Below, in pieces: positions 43,427 through 53,404 of a stretch of DNA of 64,000 nt. A program made the translations under genes and the position numbers. The notes beneath the pieces are model-generated. The model ran no database searches. It was not told the DNA's origin and saw only the letters and a list, made by a program, of their open reading frames with translations. Position 1 is the first letter of the stretch. Each line of letters begins with the position of its first letter. The stretch covers positions 344,439,850 to 344,503,849 of the forward strand of contig NC_077230.1 of NCBI RefSeq assembly GCF_027887165.1, given 5' to 3'. The stretch comes from Monodelphis domestica. Lineage: Eukaryota; Chordata; Mammalia; Didelphimorphia; Didelphidae.

Positions 43427-43488
43427 CATTCGTTTGTTTGTTTGTTTGTTTGTTTGTTTATTTATTTATTTATTTGTTTATTTATTTA
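43321..43488 (+). repeat. Compound CATT/TATC/GTTT/ATTT microsatellite in a SINE tail
   Basis: CATT/GTTC (43327-43353), TATC (about 43356-43425), GTTT (43432-43457) and ATTT (43458-43488). It lies between a target duplication and the body of a SINE1-type copy, so it is that SINE's expanded A-rich tail (T-rich on this strand). Confidence 0.9.
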
Positions 43489-43688
43489 TTTTTAAACACG
43501 CTTACCTTCCGTCTTGGAATCAATACTGTGTATTTGCTCCAAGGCAGAAGAGCAATAAGGGCTAGGCAATGGGGGTCAAGTGACTTGCCCAGGGTCACAC
43601 AGCTGGGAAGTGTCTGAGGTCAAATTTGAATCCAGGATCTACCTTCTCTAGGCCTGGCTCTCAATCCACTGAGCTGCCCAGCTGCCCC
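43489..43688 (-). mobile_element. SINE1-type element with expanded tail
   Basis: Inverted full copy. With its microsatellite tail it is bounded by taatttcttatttatt at 43305-43320 and 43689-43704, a 16-bp perfect target duplication. Confidence 0.9.
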
Positions 43689-43704
43689 TAATTTCTTATT
43701 TATT

Positions 43705-44595
43705 GATAGGAGAGGAAAAACCTATCAGAGCTTTTCCTATGGATTAATAATCTCTTTTTATGGAGGGGAAAAATAACTAAGACTTTTTCTCCCCAAGTCT
43801 GATGACTGGTTGGGTGAGGAAAGCTATTATCTGAGCCTTTGAACTTTAAGCTAAAAGGGAAATGACAGGGGCCAATATGCTGCTATTACAGAGATGGAAC
43901 ATTTGAACCCATGACTTTTGTTGAATCCAGAAAGGAGAAGAAGAGAGAAGTTCCATCAGCTCAAGCCTCGAAGAGCTTGGACCAACAAGCACCAGAAAAG
44001 ATATTTATAGCATGGCATTATAGTTATTTCCAAAAGAAAGGCCAGTAAGAAGCAATGCTCCCCACCCTCCCCAATGTGGGTGACTTGTAAGACCATCAGG
44101 AACAGGAGTGACAGGCCCAGAGACGAACCTTTGGGCCCCAGAGGTGGGAGGTATCTTCCACACGTGCCCTCTGGCCAGATGTTCTCTCCACATGTGGCTC
44201 TCCCAGTGTCCCCCAATACATATTTTTATCCATATTTGTGCCCCTTCCTTAGTGGGATCCAGGTGTATGGGGAAATGTTTTTTGGTCCTTTTAATGGTAT
44301 AATTGTTTTGAATTAACTTTGCTTTCTGGCTGGCTGTTAAAAGTAAACACACTCACAAGTGCTGTCTTTCAGGGGATGAAGGTGCATTGAAACAGCCTGA
44401 TGGTTTGATACACACTGTGTGAGGATTCTCTCTCTTTCCCCTCCCTTTAGATACAGAAGTATCATCAGTGGCTACTAAAGAGTAGATGCTTAATAAATGC
44501 TTCTTGACACATGGTAGGAACTTAAAAGTTTGTTAAACTGATTTTTTGGGGTCTCTCTTCATCTTTTATCTGTCTCATTTGTTATGTTCCTTTTT
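43705..44595. other. Unassigned sequence
   Basis: About 890 bp. A L2/MIR-like 'gatgcttaataaatgcttct' is at 44486. Overlapping open frames at 43956-44352 are unrecognised. E-box words 'cacgtg' and 'cacatgtgg' occur at 44161 and 44189. Confidence 0.35.
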
Positions 44596-44793
44596 ATTTT
44601 TTAAACCTTACCTTCCATTTTAGAATCAATACTGGGTATTGGTTCCAAGGCAGAAGAGTGGTAAGGGCTAGGCAGTGGAGGTTAAGTGACTTGCCCAGGG
44701 TCACACAGCTGGGAAGTGCCTGAGGTCATATTTGAACCCAGGACTTCTTGCCTCTTGGCCTGGCTGTCAATCCACTGAGCTACCCAGCTGCCC
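44596..44793 (-). mobile_element. SINE1-type element
   Basis: Inverted full copy from 'ttttttaaaccttaccttcc' to 'actgagctacccagctgccc'. Confidence 0.9.
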
Positions 44794-45109
44794 TCCCTGT
44801 TTTGTTCTTCATTTTTTCCCTGTCTCTTGCCTTTCTCTCTGTCTTCAGGGACTCCAGCTAGTCTAGTTTTCTTGTAGTTCCTCTTCCCAGTTCTCTCTCT
44901 CTTTGCATCTCCTCTTTACTCTCTCCCTCTTTCAATTCTCTTTCTATCCTGCCAGTTCCTGCCTGCTAGGGGGAATGGAAGGCATTACACAAACAGATGG
45001 GGTTGGTCAGCCAGGAAAGAAGCCCCACCTGCAAGGCCTCAACGAAATTATTTGGCTGAACAGAAGAGAAATCAGGCAGTGGGCTAAGAAAAGTTATCAA
45101 CAGAAAGTT
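44794..45109. other. Unassigned, C/T-leaning
   Basis: Pyrimidine-rich to about 44945 with no fixed unit. Nothing else recognised. Confidence 0.35.
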
Positions 45110-45265
45110 ACAGAACGTTAAAACTGGCAAGGCCCTTAGAGATCCTCTCATCCATCCCCCCCCCCCATTTTACAGAGAGAACTAAGGCTGAAAATGGGGA
45201 GAATGACTTTTCCAAGGTCACAAATCCATCAATAGCAAGGTCTGGGTAAGGACTCTGGTCTGAAT
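45110..45265 (-). mobile_element. MIR-type fragment
   Basis: 'gaacgttaaaactggcaagg', a C-run at 45158-45165, 'cattttacagagagaactaa', 'tccaaggtcacaaatccatc'. Confidence 0.6.
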
Positions 45266-45484
45266 CGCAGACCAATGTGCTTTGTTCATTGTACTGGGCT
45301 GCTGCATGTCCAATATTGTTGTTGTTTCCCTTTTTAAGTATTGTCACTTCCCATCATAGGATGGAAAGAAGGTTGAGATCAAGATTGAATGATTCCACTA
45401 TAGGGAGCTCAAATTCTGATTTCTCTGATTTCTTCCATCTCTCTCCACACATTCTGGGTGCCCATCTCTCTCATTCTCTCTCCC

Positions 45485-45495
45485 TCCCTCCCTCC

Positions 45496-45572
<77 letters not shown>

Positions 45573-46090
45573 CCTCTCTCTCTCCTTCCCTCCCTCTCTC
45601 TCATTCTCTCTCTCCCCCTCCCTCTTTCTATTTCTCCCTCTCTCTCTCATTCTCTCTCTCCCCTTCCCTCTTTCTCATTCTCTCTCATTCTCTCTCTTTC
45701 ACACATACACACACACACACACTCTCTCTCTCCCTCTCTCTCTCTCCTTCCCTCCCTCTCTCTCATTCTCTATTTCCCCCTCCCTCTTTCTCTTTCTCCC
45801 TCCCTCTCTCTCATTCTCTCTCTCTCCCTCCCTCTTTCTCTTTCTCCCTCTCTCTCTCATTCTCTCTCTCCCCTTCCCTCTTTCTCATTCTCTCTCATTC
45901 TCTCTCTTTCACACATACACACACACACACTCTCTCTCTCTCCCTCTCTCTCTCTCCTTCCCTCCCTCTCTCTCATTCTCTATCTCCCCCTCCCTCTTTC
46001 TCTTTCTCCCTCCCTCTCTCTCATTCTCTCTCTCTCCCTCCCTTTCTCTCTCTCTGTCTCTCTTCTCTATGTCTGTCTGTCTGTCTGTCT
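45485..46090 (+). repeat. TC-rich microsatellite with 210-bp higher-order repeat
   Basis: A (TC)n run (45499-45565) followed by C/T blocks arranged in a longer unit: the marker 'ttcacacatacacacac' occurs at 45699 and again at 45909, exactly 210 bp apart, with matching flanks on both sides. Ends with (TCTG)n at about 46071-46090. Open frames are artefacts. Confidence 0.9.
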
Positions 46091-46285
46091 CATCCTTACC
46101 TTCTAACTTAGAACCAATATTGGTTCTAAGGCAGAAGAGTGGTAAGGGCTAGGCAATGGGGTCAAGTGACTTGCCCAGGGTCATACAGCTGGGAAGTGTC
46201 TGAGGCTAGATTTGAACCTAGGACCTCCTGTCTCTAGACCTGGCTCTCCATTCACTGAGCTACCCAGCTCCCAGTTCCCTTGCCC
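46091..46285 (-). mobile_element. SINE1-type element with expanded tail
   Basis: Inverted copy whose tail end abuts the TC array. cccaatctctct at 45494-45505 and 46286-46297 may be the target duplication, which would place the whole array inside the insertion. The word is low-complexity, so this is less firm than at 57137. Confidence 0.8.
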
Positions 46286-46297
46286 CCCAATCTCTCT

Positions 46298-47054
46298 TAA
46301 ATGACTATTTCCACTCTCTTTCTCCCACCTACACCTCTGATATTACACAAAGCCACTGAATCACTTAGATGGCTGACACTTCAAGGGGCTCTCTGGCTTA
46401 ATAGATAATCTGGTTAGTCATCATCAGAGCCCTAGTAGAGGAGCTCTCTATGTGTTCACTCACAGACCTGGCCTGATCAGACTAGGTACTCAAGAGGACT
46501 TAGAATGAGATGGAACTACAGAGTCAGGCATTTCATGGAAAAGGGTGAGAGATAGGAACAAGTAACTTGGGACCAGATGTGACAACAAAAGACAGATGAA
46601 AAACTGAATTTTATTAATGTGGTCATTTGTGAATGTAACTCCTTCCCCCTTTTATTTCCTGGACAGTGAGAGACATTGGAGGGACTGAATGTAGAATCTG
46701 TTCTTGGAATGTGAACATTTTATTTAGAGTTCCCTGAGCTGACAAGGATTTCTATTTGGAAGGGATTTCCTTTTGCCAAGGATTCATGCACCAATATGCA
46801 GAGAGGCTGCGTTGCTGAGATGGAAGAGAAGGTGAACTTTCAGTTTGTGCCAGTCCCCTCTGTTTCTCCAGGAATGCTGGCAGAGCACAGGGATGGGGGT
46901 GGGAGTGGGACTGGTCATTATCTCTGGAACAGTAATCATAGAAAACAAACAGAACTGATATTTTCTAGTCTGGTACCCCAAACAGGAAAGTTGGGAAGAG
47001 CTATGGGAAGGGCCAGTATACCAAGACTGAAATGACTACCAGTATCTATTCCAA
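46298..47054. other. Unassigned sequence
   Basis: No gene or clear repeat in about 750 bp. Confidence 0.35.
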
Positions 47055-47155
47055 CAACCTGTGTTGGTGAACCTATGGCACATGTATCAGAAAGGGTATC
47101 CAGAGCCCTCTCTGTGAGCACATGCATTGTATTCCCAGCACAGAGTTCACCAGAA
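47055..47155. mobile_element. hAT-type MITE fragment
   Basis: Begins 'tgtgttggtgaacctatggc' and ends 'gagttcaccagaattc', with 'gagccctctctgtgagcaca' between. Ends are roughly inverse of each other. Confidence 0.5.
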
Positions 47156-47789
47156 TTCTTACTAGAATGAGGGATTAGGCTACTTCCCTCCCCTCCCTGA
47201 GAACATTTCTCACATCACCTGCCCCTCGAAAAAGTTCGATATCACCGCCATAAACCATTTTCTTTCTCTTCACCCACCTTCACCCCCACTGTCCTCTTTG
47301 GAACCAAGGAAAACTCCAGTTTTTTTCCCTCATCTTATTTCTCTACTTCTTATTGGCTGTAGTCATTATGACCTTGTGAGAGGAAGCTGATTCCTTTAAA
47401 AGCTTTTTCACTCATATTTGAAATTGTTATTAAAGTATATGATTGTTTATAATGATTTGTGTTTAAAGCTGTAAATAGAGTATAACATGGGAGGTAATAC
47501 AAAAGGGAGTGAAATTTTCCTCAGTTTAGGCTGAGGTAGGAGATGAGTGATTAAAATACTTCCTTCAATATTAATAATTGGTGAGATATCCATATTCCAG
47601 GCTACTTCTGAACCCAGAGACTTCATGAGGAAATGAGACAGTATTGGTGATGGTATGGTAAAAACTGGTGTTTGTTTTGTTTTTAGACAATCACAGTCTT
47701 GTACACACCATCTACCTCCATACATTGTTTATATTGCTTGGTTTAGTAAGTGTTCTCAAAGGTTTTCAGGAATATTTTTTTTTTCTTTC
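47156..47789. other. Unassigned
   Basis: No gene or repeat recognised. Confidence 0.35.
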
Positions 47790-48045
47790 CTCTGAGAAAG
47801 GGAGAAGTTATGTCTATTCCTTCAGACTGGGGTCTTCCTGAAGGCAAAGGTTACATCTTGCCCCAAGAATGAGGACTTAATGTGGGGAAGGTTTGTCTCA
47901 TTCCTCACATTAAGGGCTCCCAGAGGAAAGGGAGGAGACATATATCTTTTCCTCAGTCAGAGGCTCCCTAAAGTCAGAGGACGTGTCTGGATACTCAAAG
48001 TGAGCTGTTCCTGAGAGAAGGGGATACTCCTCCTCCTTCTCTTCC
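47790..48045 (+). repeat. Dispersed 40-45-bp minisatellite, locus E (clearest)
   Basis: Units start near 47821, 47863, 47905, 47953 and 47992, with a partial unit before 47821. Each has a 'cagactggggtcttcctgaa' or 'cagtcagaggctccctaaag' first half, then a purine stretch, then a 'tctattcc' or 'atatcttttcc' end. Lengths 39-48 bp. Confidence 0.55.
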
Positions 48046-48269
48046 TCTTGAAATGTCTCTTCAGAGTTTAGTAGAAGGTCTGTTCTCAGTTGTGCTTGAC
48101 CAACACTGATTAATTGACTATCCCATTCTCCACTGACTATTAGTGCCCAGATAGGGAGACCTTGGTCACAGAATGCTGGTCAGACCTATCCTCCCAACTG
48201 GAAGTGATTTCTCCCTCCTATATTTCTCCATAATGTTTTTGTCTAGCTTTCTCTTGCCATTATTACATT
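48046..48269. other. Unassigned
   Basis: No feature recognised. Confidence 0.3.
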
Positions 48270-48640
48270 CTGTCTGCATAATGGTTATTTGTGTATTTAG
48301 CTAATTTCCTCTATTAGCTTGTTAGCTCTTTGAGAACCATGACTGACTTATCTTTGTGTCTCCCCATGATTGCCCAATCTCACATCATTAAGCACAGGGC
48401 TATGCCTATGATAATCGTAACTACCATTTTTGAAGTCATTTGTGGTTCCTAAAACACTTCTTCCCTCATAGAACTCATAAGAACTAAGTAGTGCAAGTAT
48501 TATTATTTCATTTTACAGATGAGATCATTGAGGCTGTTGTAAGTTGTTGCGACTTACCCAAGGTTGCACAGGTGAGTAAGTATCAAAATGGTTTTGAATT
48601 CTAGTGCTTAGAATTTGATGTTGTATTGTATCATGCTGGT
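48270..48640. mobile_element. L2 3' end followed by inverted MIR
   Basis: L2-like plus sense at 48270-48415 ('gttagctctttgagaaccat', 'cattaagcacagggctatgc'), then MIR minus sense at 48416-48640 ('cattttacagatgagatcat', 'gacttacccaaggttgcaca'). Confidence 0.6.
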
Positions 48641-49674
48641 GCTCAACATATTTGCTGAATTAAATCATACTGAATATAATCCGACTCTATAAGCAAAGAA
48701 TGTCTCTTGGGAATGTTGGAGAGGTGTAGTCTGTAGTTTTGGAAGAGAAAGTTCATTAACTAAATTATTATTTCATATAATAGAGGGAATGTTGGCTTCC
48801 ATAAAACTGCCATGAAAACAGGAGACTCCTTGATTGGCCAAGAGTGAGTAAGGGTTTGGGAGAATGAGCCAATGAGTTAAATCCAGTGAACCAGGTAGAC
48901 AAATTACAAAAATTGGTGAGAGTTCTAGAGAAGATGATTCCCTTTTCATCCAGGACCACCGAGGAGCTGCTCTTATGGGGTTCATAGCCCAGAGGTTCAG
49001 GTTGGGATACTTTCGTTAAAGACTAGATTAGGTGCCACTCACACTGGGAATAGATGGCTGCACATCTAACACTTCTCAATTCATATATTCTCTTTGCCCT
49101 TCTGAACAAAGTCGATGAAATGTACTATTGGGGTTTAAAGAGTGAAGAGCTGGGACAGAAGAGAAGAGATAGAAATGGGCCCATAAAGGGTAGTAATGAG
49201 CAATTCTTATGCTTTAGGGAAATTCATCTGTGGGTGGAGCAGTAGTTTAAGAGACAGTTTAAGCATAGATATGATTGAAATAGAATAGGAGGCATCCAGT
49301 GAGCCTTGCCCTGGCTCCTGTGGGAGTTAGGAAGTTAGGAAGGAGACTAGACTTAGGAAAGGGAACACACAGTGATGAGCATTTGGAAGGGGGCCCAATC
49401 AAAGAGTTAGTTAATAGAGGAAGAGGCATAGGGACAAGGCTAGCTATAGGTGGGAAGCTCAGATCTGGGAGAAGAAGCATAATCCCTTGGAGGTCAGTGG
49501 CCTGGGTACAAATTCCAGATATCCCTTTGTTAATAACGGCTCTCAGTACAATGGCCAGGAAATGAGATGACTGTGGTAGAAGGAAGAAGGTGACCAGGAA
49601 TTGATGAGGTGACATATATCCAAGATCAAGAAAGCAAGTGCTCTTAGGGTCAGAAAGATCCATGGGATTCAGGC
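48641..49674. other. Unassigned sequence
   Basis: About 1 kb with no gene or clear repeat. A 134-codon minus-strand open frame at 49259-49663 has no recognisable domain, no splice context and strong purine bias on the other strand. Confidence 0.35.
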
Positions 49675-49985
49675 TCAGAGGATCATAGATTCAAAACTGG
49701 AAGGGGCCTTTGAGGTCATCTAGCCCATGGTCACTTTTGAAGTATTCCCAAGAGGTAGAGAATCACTGGGTTTCTTATCATTGACACATAGATTCAGAGG
49801 TAGAAGGGCCAACAGCCACTGACTATAATCTCATCATTTTACAGATGAGGAAACTGAGACCTAGGGAGCTTAAGTGACTTATCTACTATTGCAAGGACTA
49901 AGCATAAGGAATGAGATTTCAACCCAGATCCTCTGATGCCAAAATCAATGTTCTTTCTACCATATTACATCCTACCCACCTGTAC
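49675..49985 (-). mobile_element. MIR/MIR3-like fragments
   Basis: 'gatcatagattcaaaactgg', 'aggtcatctagcccatggtc', then a second piece 'cagatgaggaaactgagacc', 'ttaagtgacttatctactat'. Confidence 0.6.
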
Positions 49986-51091
49986 TTCTACTACCTCCTG
50001 TTATTCTACACAAAGAAACCTGAAGTTTAGGATAAAAAAATGACTTATCCAAGGTGATGCTAGAGACTTTGTAAAAACTAAAGGTCACCTTTTCTTATCC
50101 AAATGCTGGGGAAAGTTTCTGCTCTATATTGGTCCTGGATGTGGAATGTGAGCTTTGGCAGGGTCTTGTCAAGAAGCAGCATTTGTTTTGTTGGAGAAAA
50201 GAATTCTCCTGGATGAATGCCTGGCCAAGGAGAGGAGATGGCTGTCTATAATGAATAAAAGAAAGCATGTGAAGGCAGCAGGGAACTATACTTTTGGATA
50301 AATGCGGCAGTATGATGAAGTATCACCACTCCTAGGTAAATATACAAACCTGGCAGGGGTTTAGGCAAAGGTGTCTGGGGCAAGTTGTTTTCAGTCTTTG
50401 TTCTAAAATTGATCAAAGGGAGGGCATAGAGTCAGAGTGCCTGAGAGTCAATCTCTGATGCTAATGATTGTAAAAGACAAGCCAATTCATCCAGAGGATG
50501 ATTGCATAGCATCCCTGATATGCATTTCCTAGGTGGAAGATTGGGATGAGGTCCAGGAAGCTCCCATGCTCATGGTGCACAGGGAGTCCTGTCCTTCTAT
50601 TTCCCCATGGGTGAGTTTGTGAGACAAACATGGAAGTTGGTTGTTCTTCTTTCTGTGTTTCTAGGAGAGCCAGATCTCTAGAAAAAGAATCCATTGATCT
50701 CAGTTTGTCTGTAGGTAGCAGGGATGAGCCGGCATCAGGAGCAGGATGGTTGGATCATAATAGGGATTGGTCTTTGATTGATCTTTGGTCCTGCGCTGAC
50801 AAAGACTATCTACCTGAGGCTTACTCTTTTTCTCCATCATCCACAGTCACTACAAGAAAAGGTGAATGTTGAGAGAGCACCTGATAGAATTTTCAGTCTC
50901 TGAATGGCTCTTTGAGGATACACTCCCAGGTGACCAGTTTCCATTTGCCCCCTTAACTGCCATCCTCTGGCAAAGGACTCCAACGAAGACTATATTTGTT
51001 GAAGATGTTATTCCTTCTCCTCATCATTGGTAGGGTCTTTTGCCCACTCCAGAACTTAGGAGGGAGGCAGGTCAGGCCTGGAGCAGCTGGA
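49986..51091 (-). other. Presumed SLCO2B1 3'UTR and downstream flank
   Basis: Lies directly downstream (minus sense) of the SLCO2B1 stop codon. Mostly repeat-free, so at least part is likely 3'UTR. I saw no canonical AATAAA or ATTAAA in minus sense within the first 1.8 kb, so the transcript end is not located. Confidence 0.35.
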
Positions 51092-51272
51092 TCACACTTT
51101 GAATTCCCCAGAATTCTTCTCTAACTTAAGGGCCAACTTCTCCTCCTGGGGAACAGAGTTGTGATGGGATTTAGAGCGGGCAGCCTCCTTATCCTGCTGT
51201 CGTAGGATGGTGAACACCAGGGTGAAGCAGAACAGTGTACCCAGCTTGAAGAAGAATTGAAGCCCGATGAAC
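51092..51272 (-). CDS. SLCO2B1: SLCO2B1 terminal coding exon: TM12, cytosolic tail, stop
   Basis: This exon ends solute carrier organic anion transporter 2B1, a plasma-membrane uptake carrier for sulfated steroids, bile-acid-like anions and many drugs. A 'cccctag' acceptor precedes the exon. Its first base (51272) completes an Arg codon split with the previous exon, followed by 59 codons and TGA at 51094-51092. The protein starts F-I-G-L-Q-F-F-F-K, the conserved start of TM12 in this subfamily, then L-R-Q-Q-D-K-E-A at the membrane exit, then a charged tail rich in Lys, Glu and Ser. From memory, the human protein has the same TM12 start and Q-Q-D-K-E-A junction and a tail of similar length ending S-R-V; here it ends F-K-V. 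SLCO2A1 is the nearest alternative but lacks this tail as I recall it. Confidence 0.9.
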
Positions 51273-51825
51273 CTAGGGGAAGAAGGTTTCAGAAAGATCA
51301 TTGGGCTAGGGTCTTGAAATCCACTGAGGTCTCCTTCAATGCTTCTTCCTAAATATCATTTCAAGTGAAGGGAGAGGCCCACCCTAGTGAGGGAAGAATC
51401 TAAAAAAGGCATTCTTCATTAAGTCCAAATGGTCCTGTCTCTGGAGGAAAGGAATCTGTTCTCCATTGCCAGCCTCATGTCTCCAAGTTTACCTGAGTCC
51501 TCTGTCACCCACATCTTCATTTCTCCAAATGCTAGCTATGCTTCAAGATCAGTTTTATTCCCATTTCCTTTCAGAAGAATTTTTTTGGCCACCTTAGTTC
51601 ATACTAATCTTTCACTTCTCCCAAATTATTGAATTTGAAGTTAGAGTTACTAAAGTGGATGGGATGATAGACAAATTTAAACCAATCACTTTATAGAGGA
51701 GGAAACAGATCCAGAAAGAGGAAGTAATTTGCCAAAGGCCACATAATTAATAAATGCCAGATTTGGGAATGAAACCCAGATCTTCTTAATGTTTGGTCAT
51801 TGTTCTTTCTACCAAATTATTATTT

Positions 51826-51999
51826 TATTTTTTTAAACCCTTACCTTCCGTCTTGGAATCAATAGTAGGTATTGGTTCCAAGGCAGAAGAGTGGTAAGGA
51901 CTAGGCAATGGGGGTTAAGTGACTTGCCCAGAGTGACACAGCTGGGAAGTGTCTGAGGCCAGATTTGAACCTAGGACCTCCCAGGCCTGGCTTCCCCCC
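51826..51999 (-). mobile_element. SINE1-type element with target duplication
   Basis: Inverted copy bounded by aaattattattt at 51814-51825 and 52000-52011. Inserted just beyond a MIR head. Confidence 0.9.
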
Positions 52000-52652
52000 A
52001 AATTATTATTTCAAATAGTCTGACCCATTCAAAAATTCAGAAAACAATCCTCCCTTGGATCATATATTATGATTGGGGTTTCCTTAAAATAGTATCAAAA
52101 TACTCAAAAGTGATCCATAACTAGGCCTGGAATATCAAGGTAAGGCTTGAGATTAAATAGACTGAAATCATTCAGTTTTATCTTGGCAAGGTTAAGATTG
52201 ATTTGAGTCTTTCTTTGTTGTCAGAGACAGTCTAGCCCAATGACATCAGAGCAAGAAGGGCCCTTCGAGCACAGAGTATGGAACGTTACAGTGGGAAGGG
52301 ACCTTAGAGCCCAAAGTGTGGAAGGTTAAAAAAGGTCTTAGAGCTGGAAGGGTCACCATGTTTTGGGTGACTGACTCCTTCAGAAAATTGCTTCCCAAAT
52401 TGGACTTCTTGTCTCGTACCAACTCCAAGACAACTCTTCTTTCCTAAGTCATTGATCATTTCAGAGAATTTCTAGATTTTCTGAAATTTCTGGGTCATGT
52501 TCTTGAATAGTTTCCCTCTAATCCATTCTGCATATGGCAATATGAGTTATCCTTTTGAATAGCTTGAGCCCTTTCTTCCCTCTCTTCTCAAAATTCAGCA
52601 TTTGCATATAAAATATACCCAAGATCAGAATTTGGTATTAAAATCTGTTTCT

Positions 52653-52853
52653 TTTTTTTTTAACCCATTCCTTCCATCTTGGAATCAATACTATGTATTG
52701 GTTCCAAGGCAGAATAGTGGTAAGGGCTAGGCAATGGGGGTTAAGTGACTTGCTCAGGGTCACATAGCTAGGAAGTGCCTGAGGCCAGATTTGAACCTGG
52801 ACCTCCTGTCTCTAGGCCTGGCTCTCAATCCACTGAACTACCCAGATGCCCCC
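52653..52853 (-). mobile_element. SINE1-type element with target duplication
   Basis: Inverted full copy bounded by ttaaaatctgtttct (52638-52652) and ttaaaatctatttct (52854-52868). It ends about 100 bp from the penultimate SLCO2B1 exon, and in the transcript it is in the sense orientation. Confidence 0.9.
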
Positions 52854-52952
52854 TTAAAATCTATTTCTGAATAGCCTGAGTAGGGCTTTTATAATGGAAT
52901 TTTTCATTATCCATCCCTCATTCCCTGACCATACATATCCTATAGGACTTAC

Positions 52953-53073
52953 CGATGTCTGAGGAGATCATGGTCATAGTATCGACAAAGGGACTGCATC
53001 CCACAGGTATCAGCCCAGAGGACACAGGCAGTGTCAATGGCACTGCCATGGAGCACAGGACTAGGCATCCAGG
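52953..53073 (-). CDS. SLCO2B1: SLCO2B1 penultimate coding exon: TM11 end and loop 6
   Basis: 121-bp exon with acceptor 'tttcacag' (upstream of 53073) and donor 'gtaagt' (52952-52947). Its first two bases complete an Ala codon; 39 full codons follow; its last two bases (CG) start the Arg finished by the next exon. The protein reads W-M-P-S-P-V-L-H-G-S-A-I-D, a strongly conserved OATP stretch at the outer end of TM11. Then comes the last extracellular loop with three cysteines (T-A-C-V, D-T-C-G, S-L-C-R) and Y-Y-D-H-D-L-L-R-H before TM12. From memory the human loop has the same cysteine placement and R-Y-Y-N-N-D-L-L. Phases on both sides agree with the flanking exons. Confidence 0.92.
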
Positions 53074-53244
53074 CTGTGAAAGAAATTGTAGGTCATATAA
53101 GATAGGACTGCCCAACTCAGGCCTTTAGGGATCTGAGACTCTTCACCAGGACTGACTGGGGTCACAGGTCCACAGAATAGAGCAGGACACATTCCAAACC
53201 ACTGAACAGAGAAGAGGGGTGGGATTTCTATGGGATGATTAGAC

Positions 53245-53345
53245 TACAGAAGGCTTTCTCAGAGTCATGGGGCTCCTTGAGTGTAGAGACTGTGTCTTTC
53301 CCTCAGACAAGAGGCTCTGCAATTTCTGTTAGATGAGCCCAGGGT
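53245..53345 (+). repeat. Dispersed 40-45-bp minisatellite, locus G
   Basis: Two units: 'tcagagtcatggggctcctt' with 'gagactgtgtctttccc', then 'tcagacaagaggctctgcaa'. Confidence 0.35.
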
Positions 53346-53404
53346 GAAGTGGACACTGGGACCTGTCCTCCCCCAAACTTGCTACCAGTTCAAGGACTTC
53401 AGGT

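Larger units (their letters stand above)
51273..52952 (-). other. SLCO2B1 last intron
   Basis: 1,680 bp. It holds a MIR (about 51650-51813, minus), two SINE1-type insertions described separately, and otherwise unassigned sequence. Confidence 0.8.

Noticed and set aside
45277-46152. 291-codon forward frame rich in Ser/Leu/Pro
   Set aside because: It lies in the TC array and the adjoining SINE; no start context or domain.
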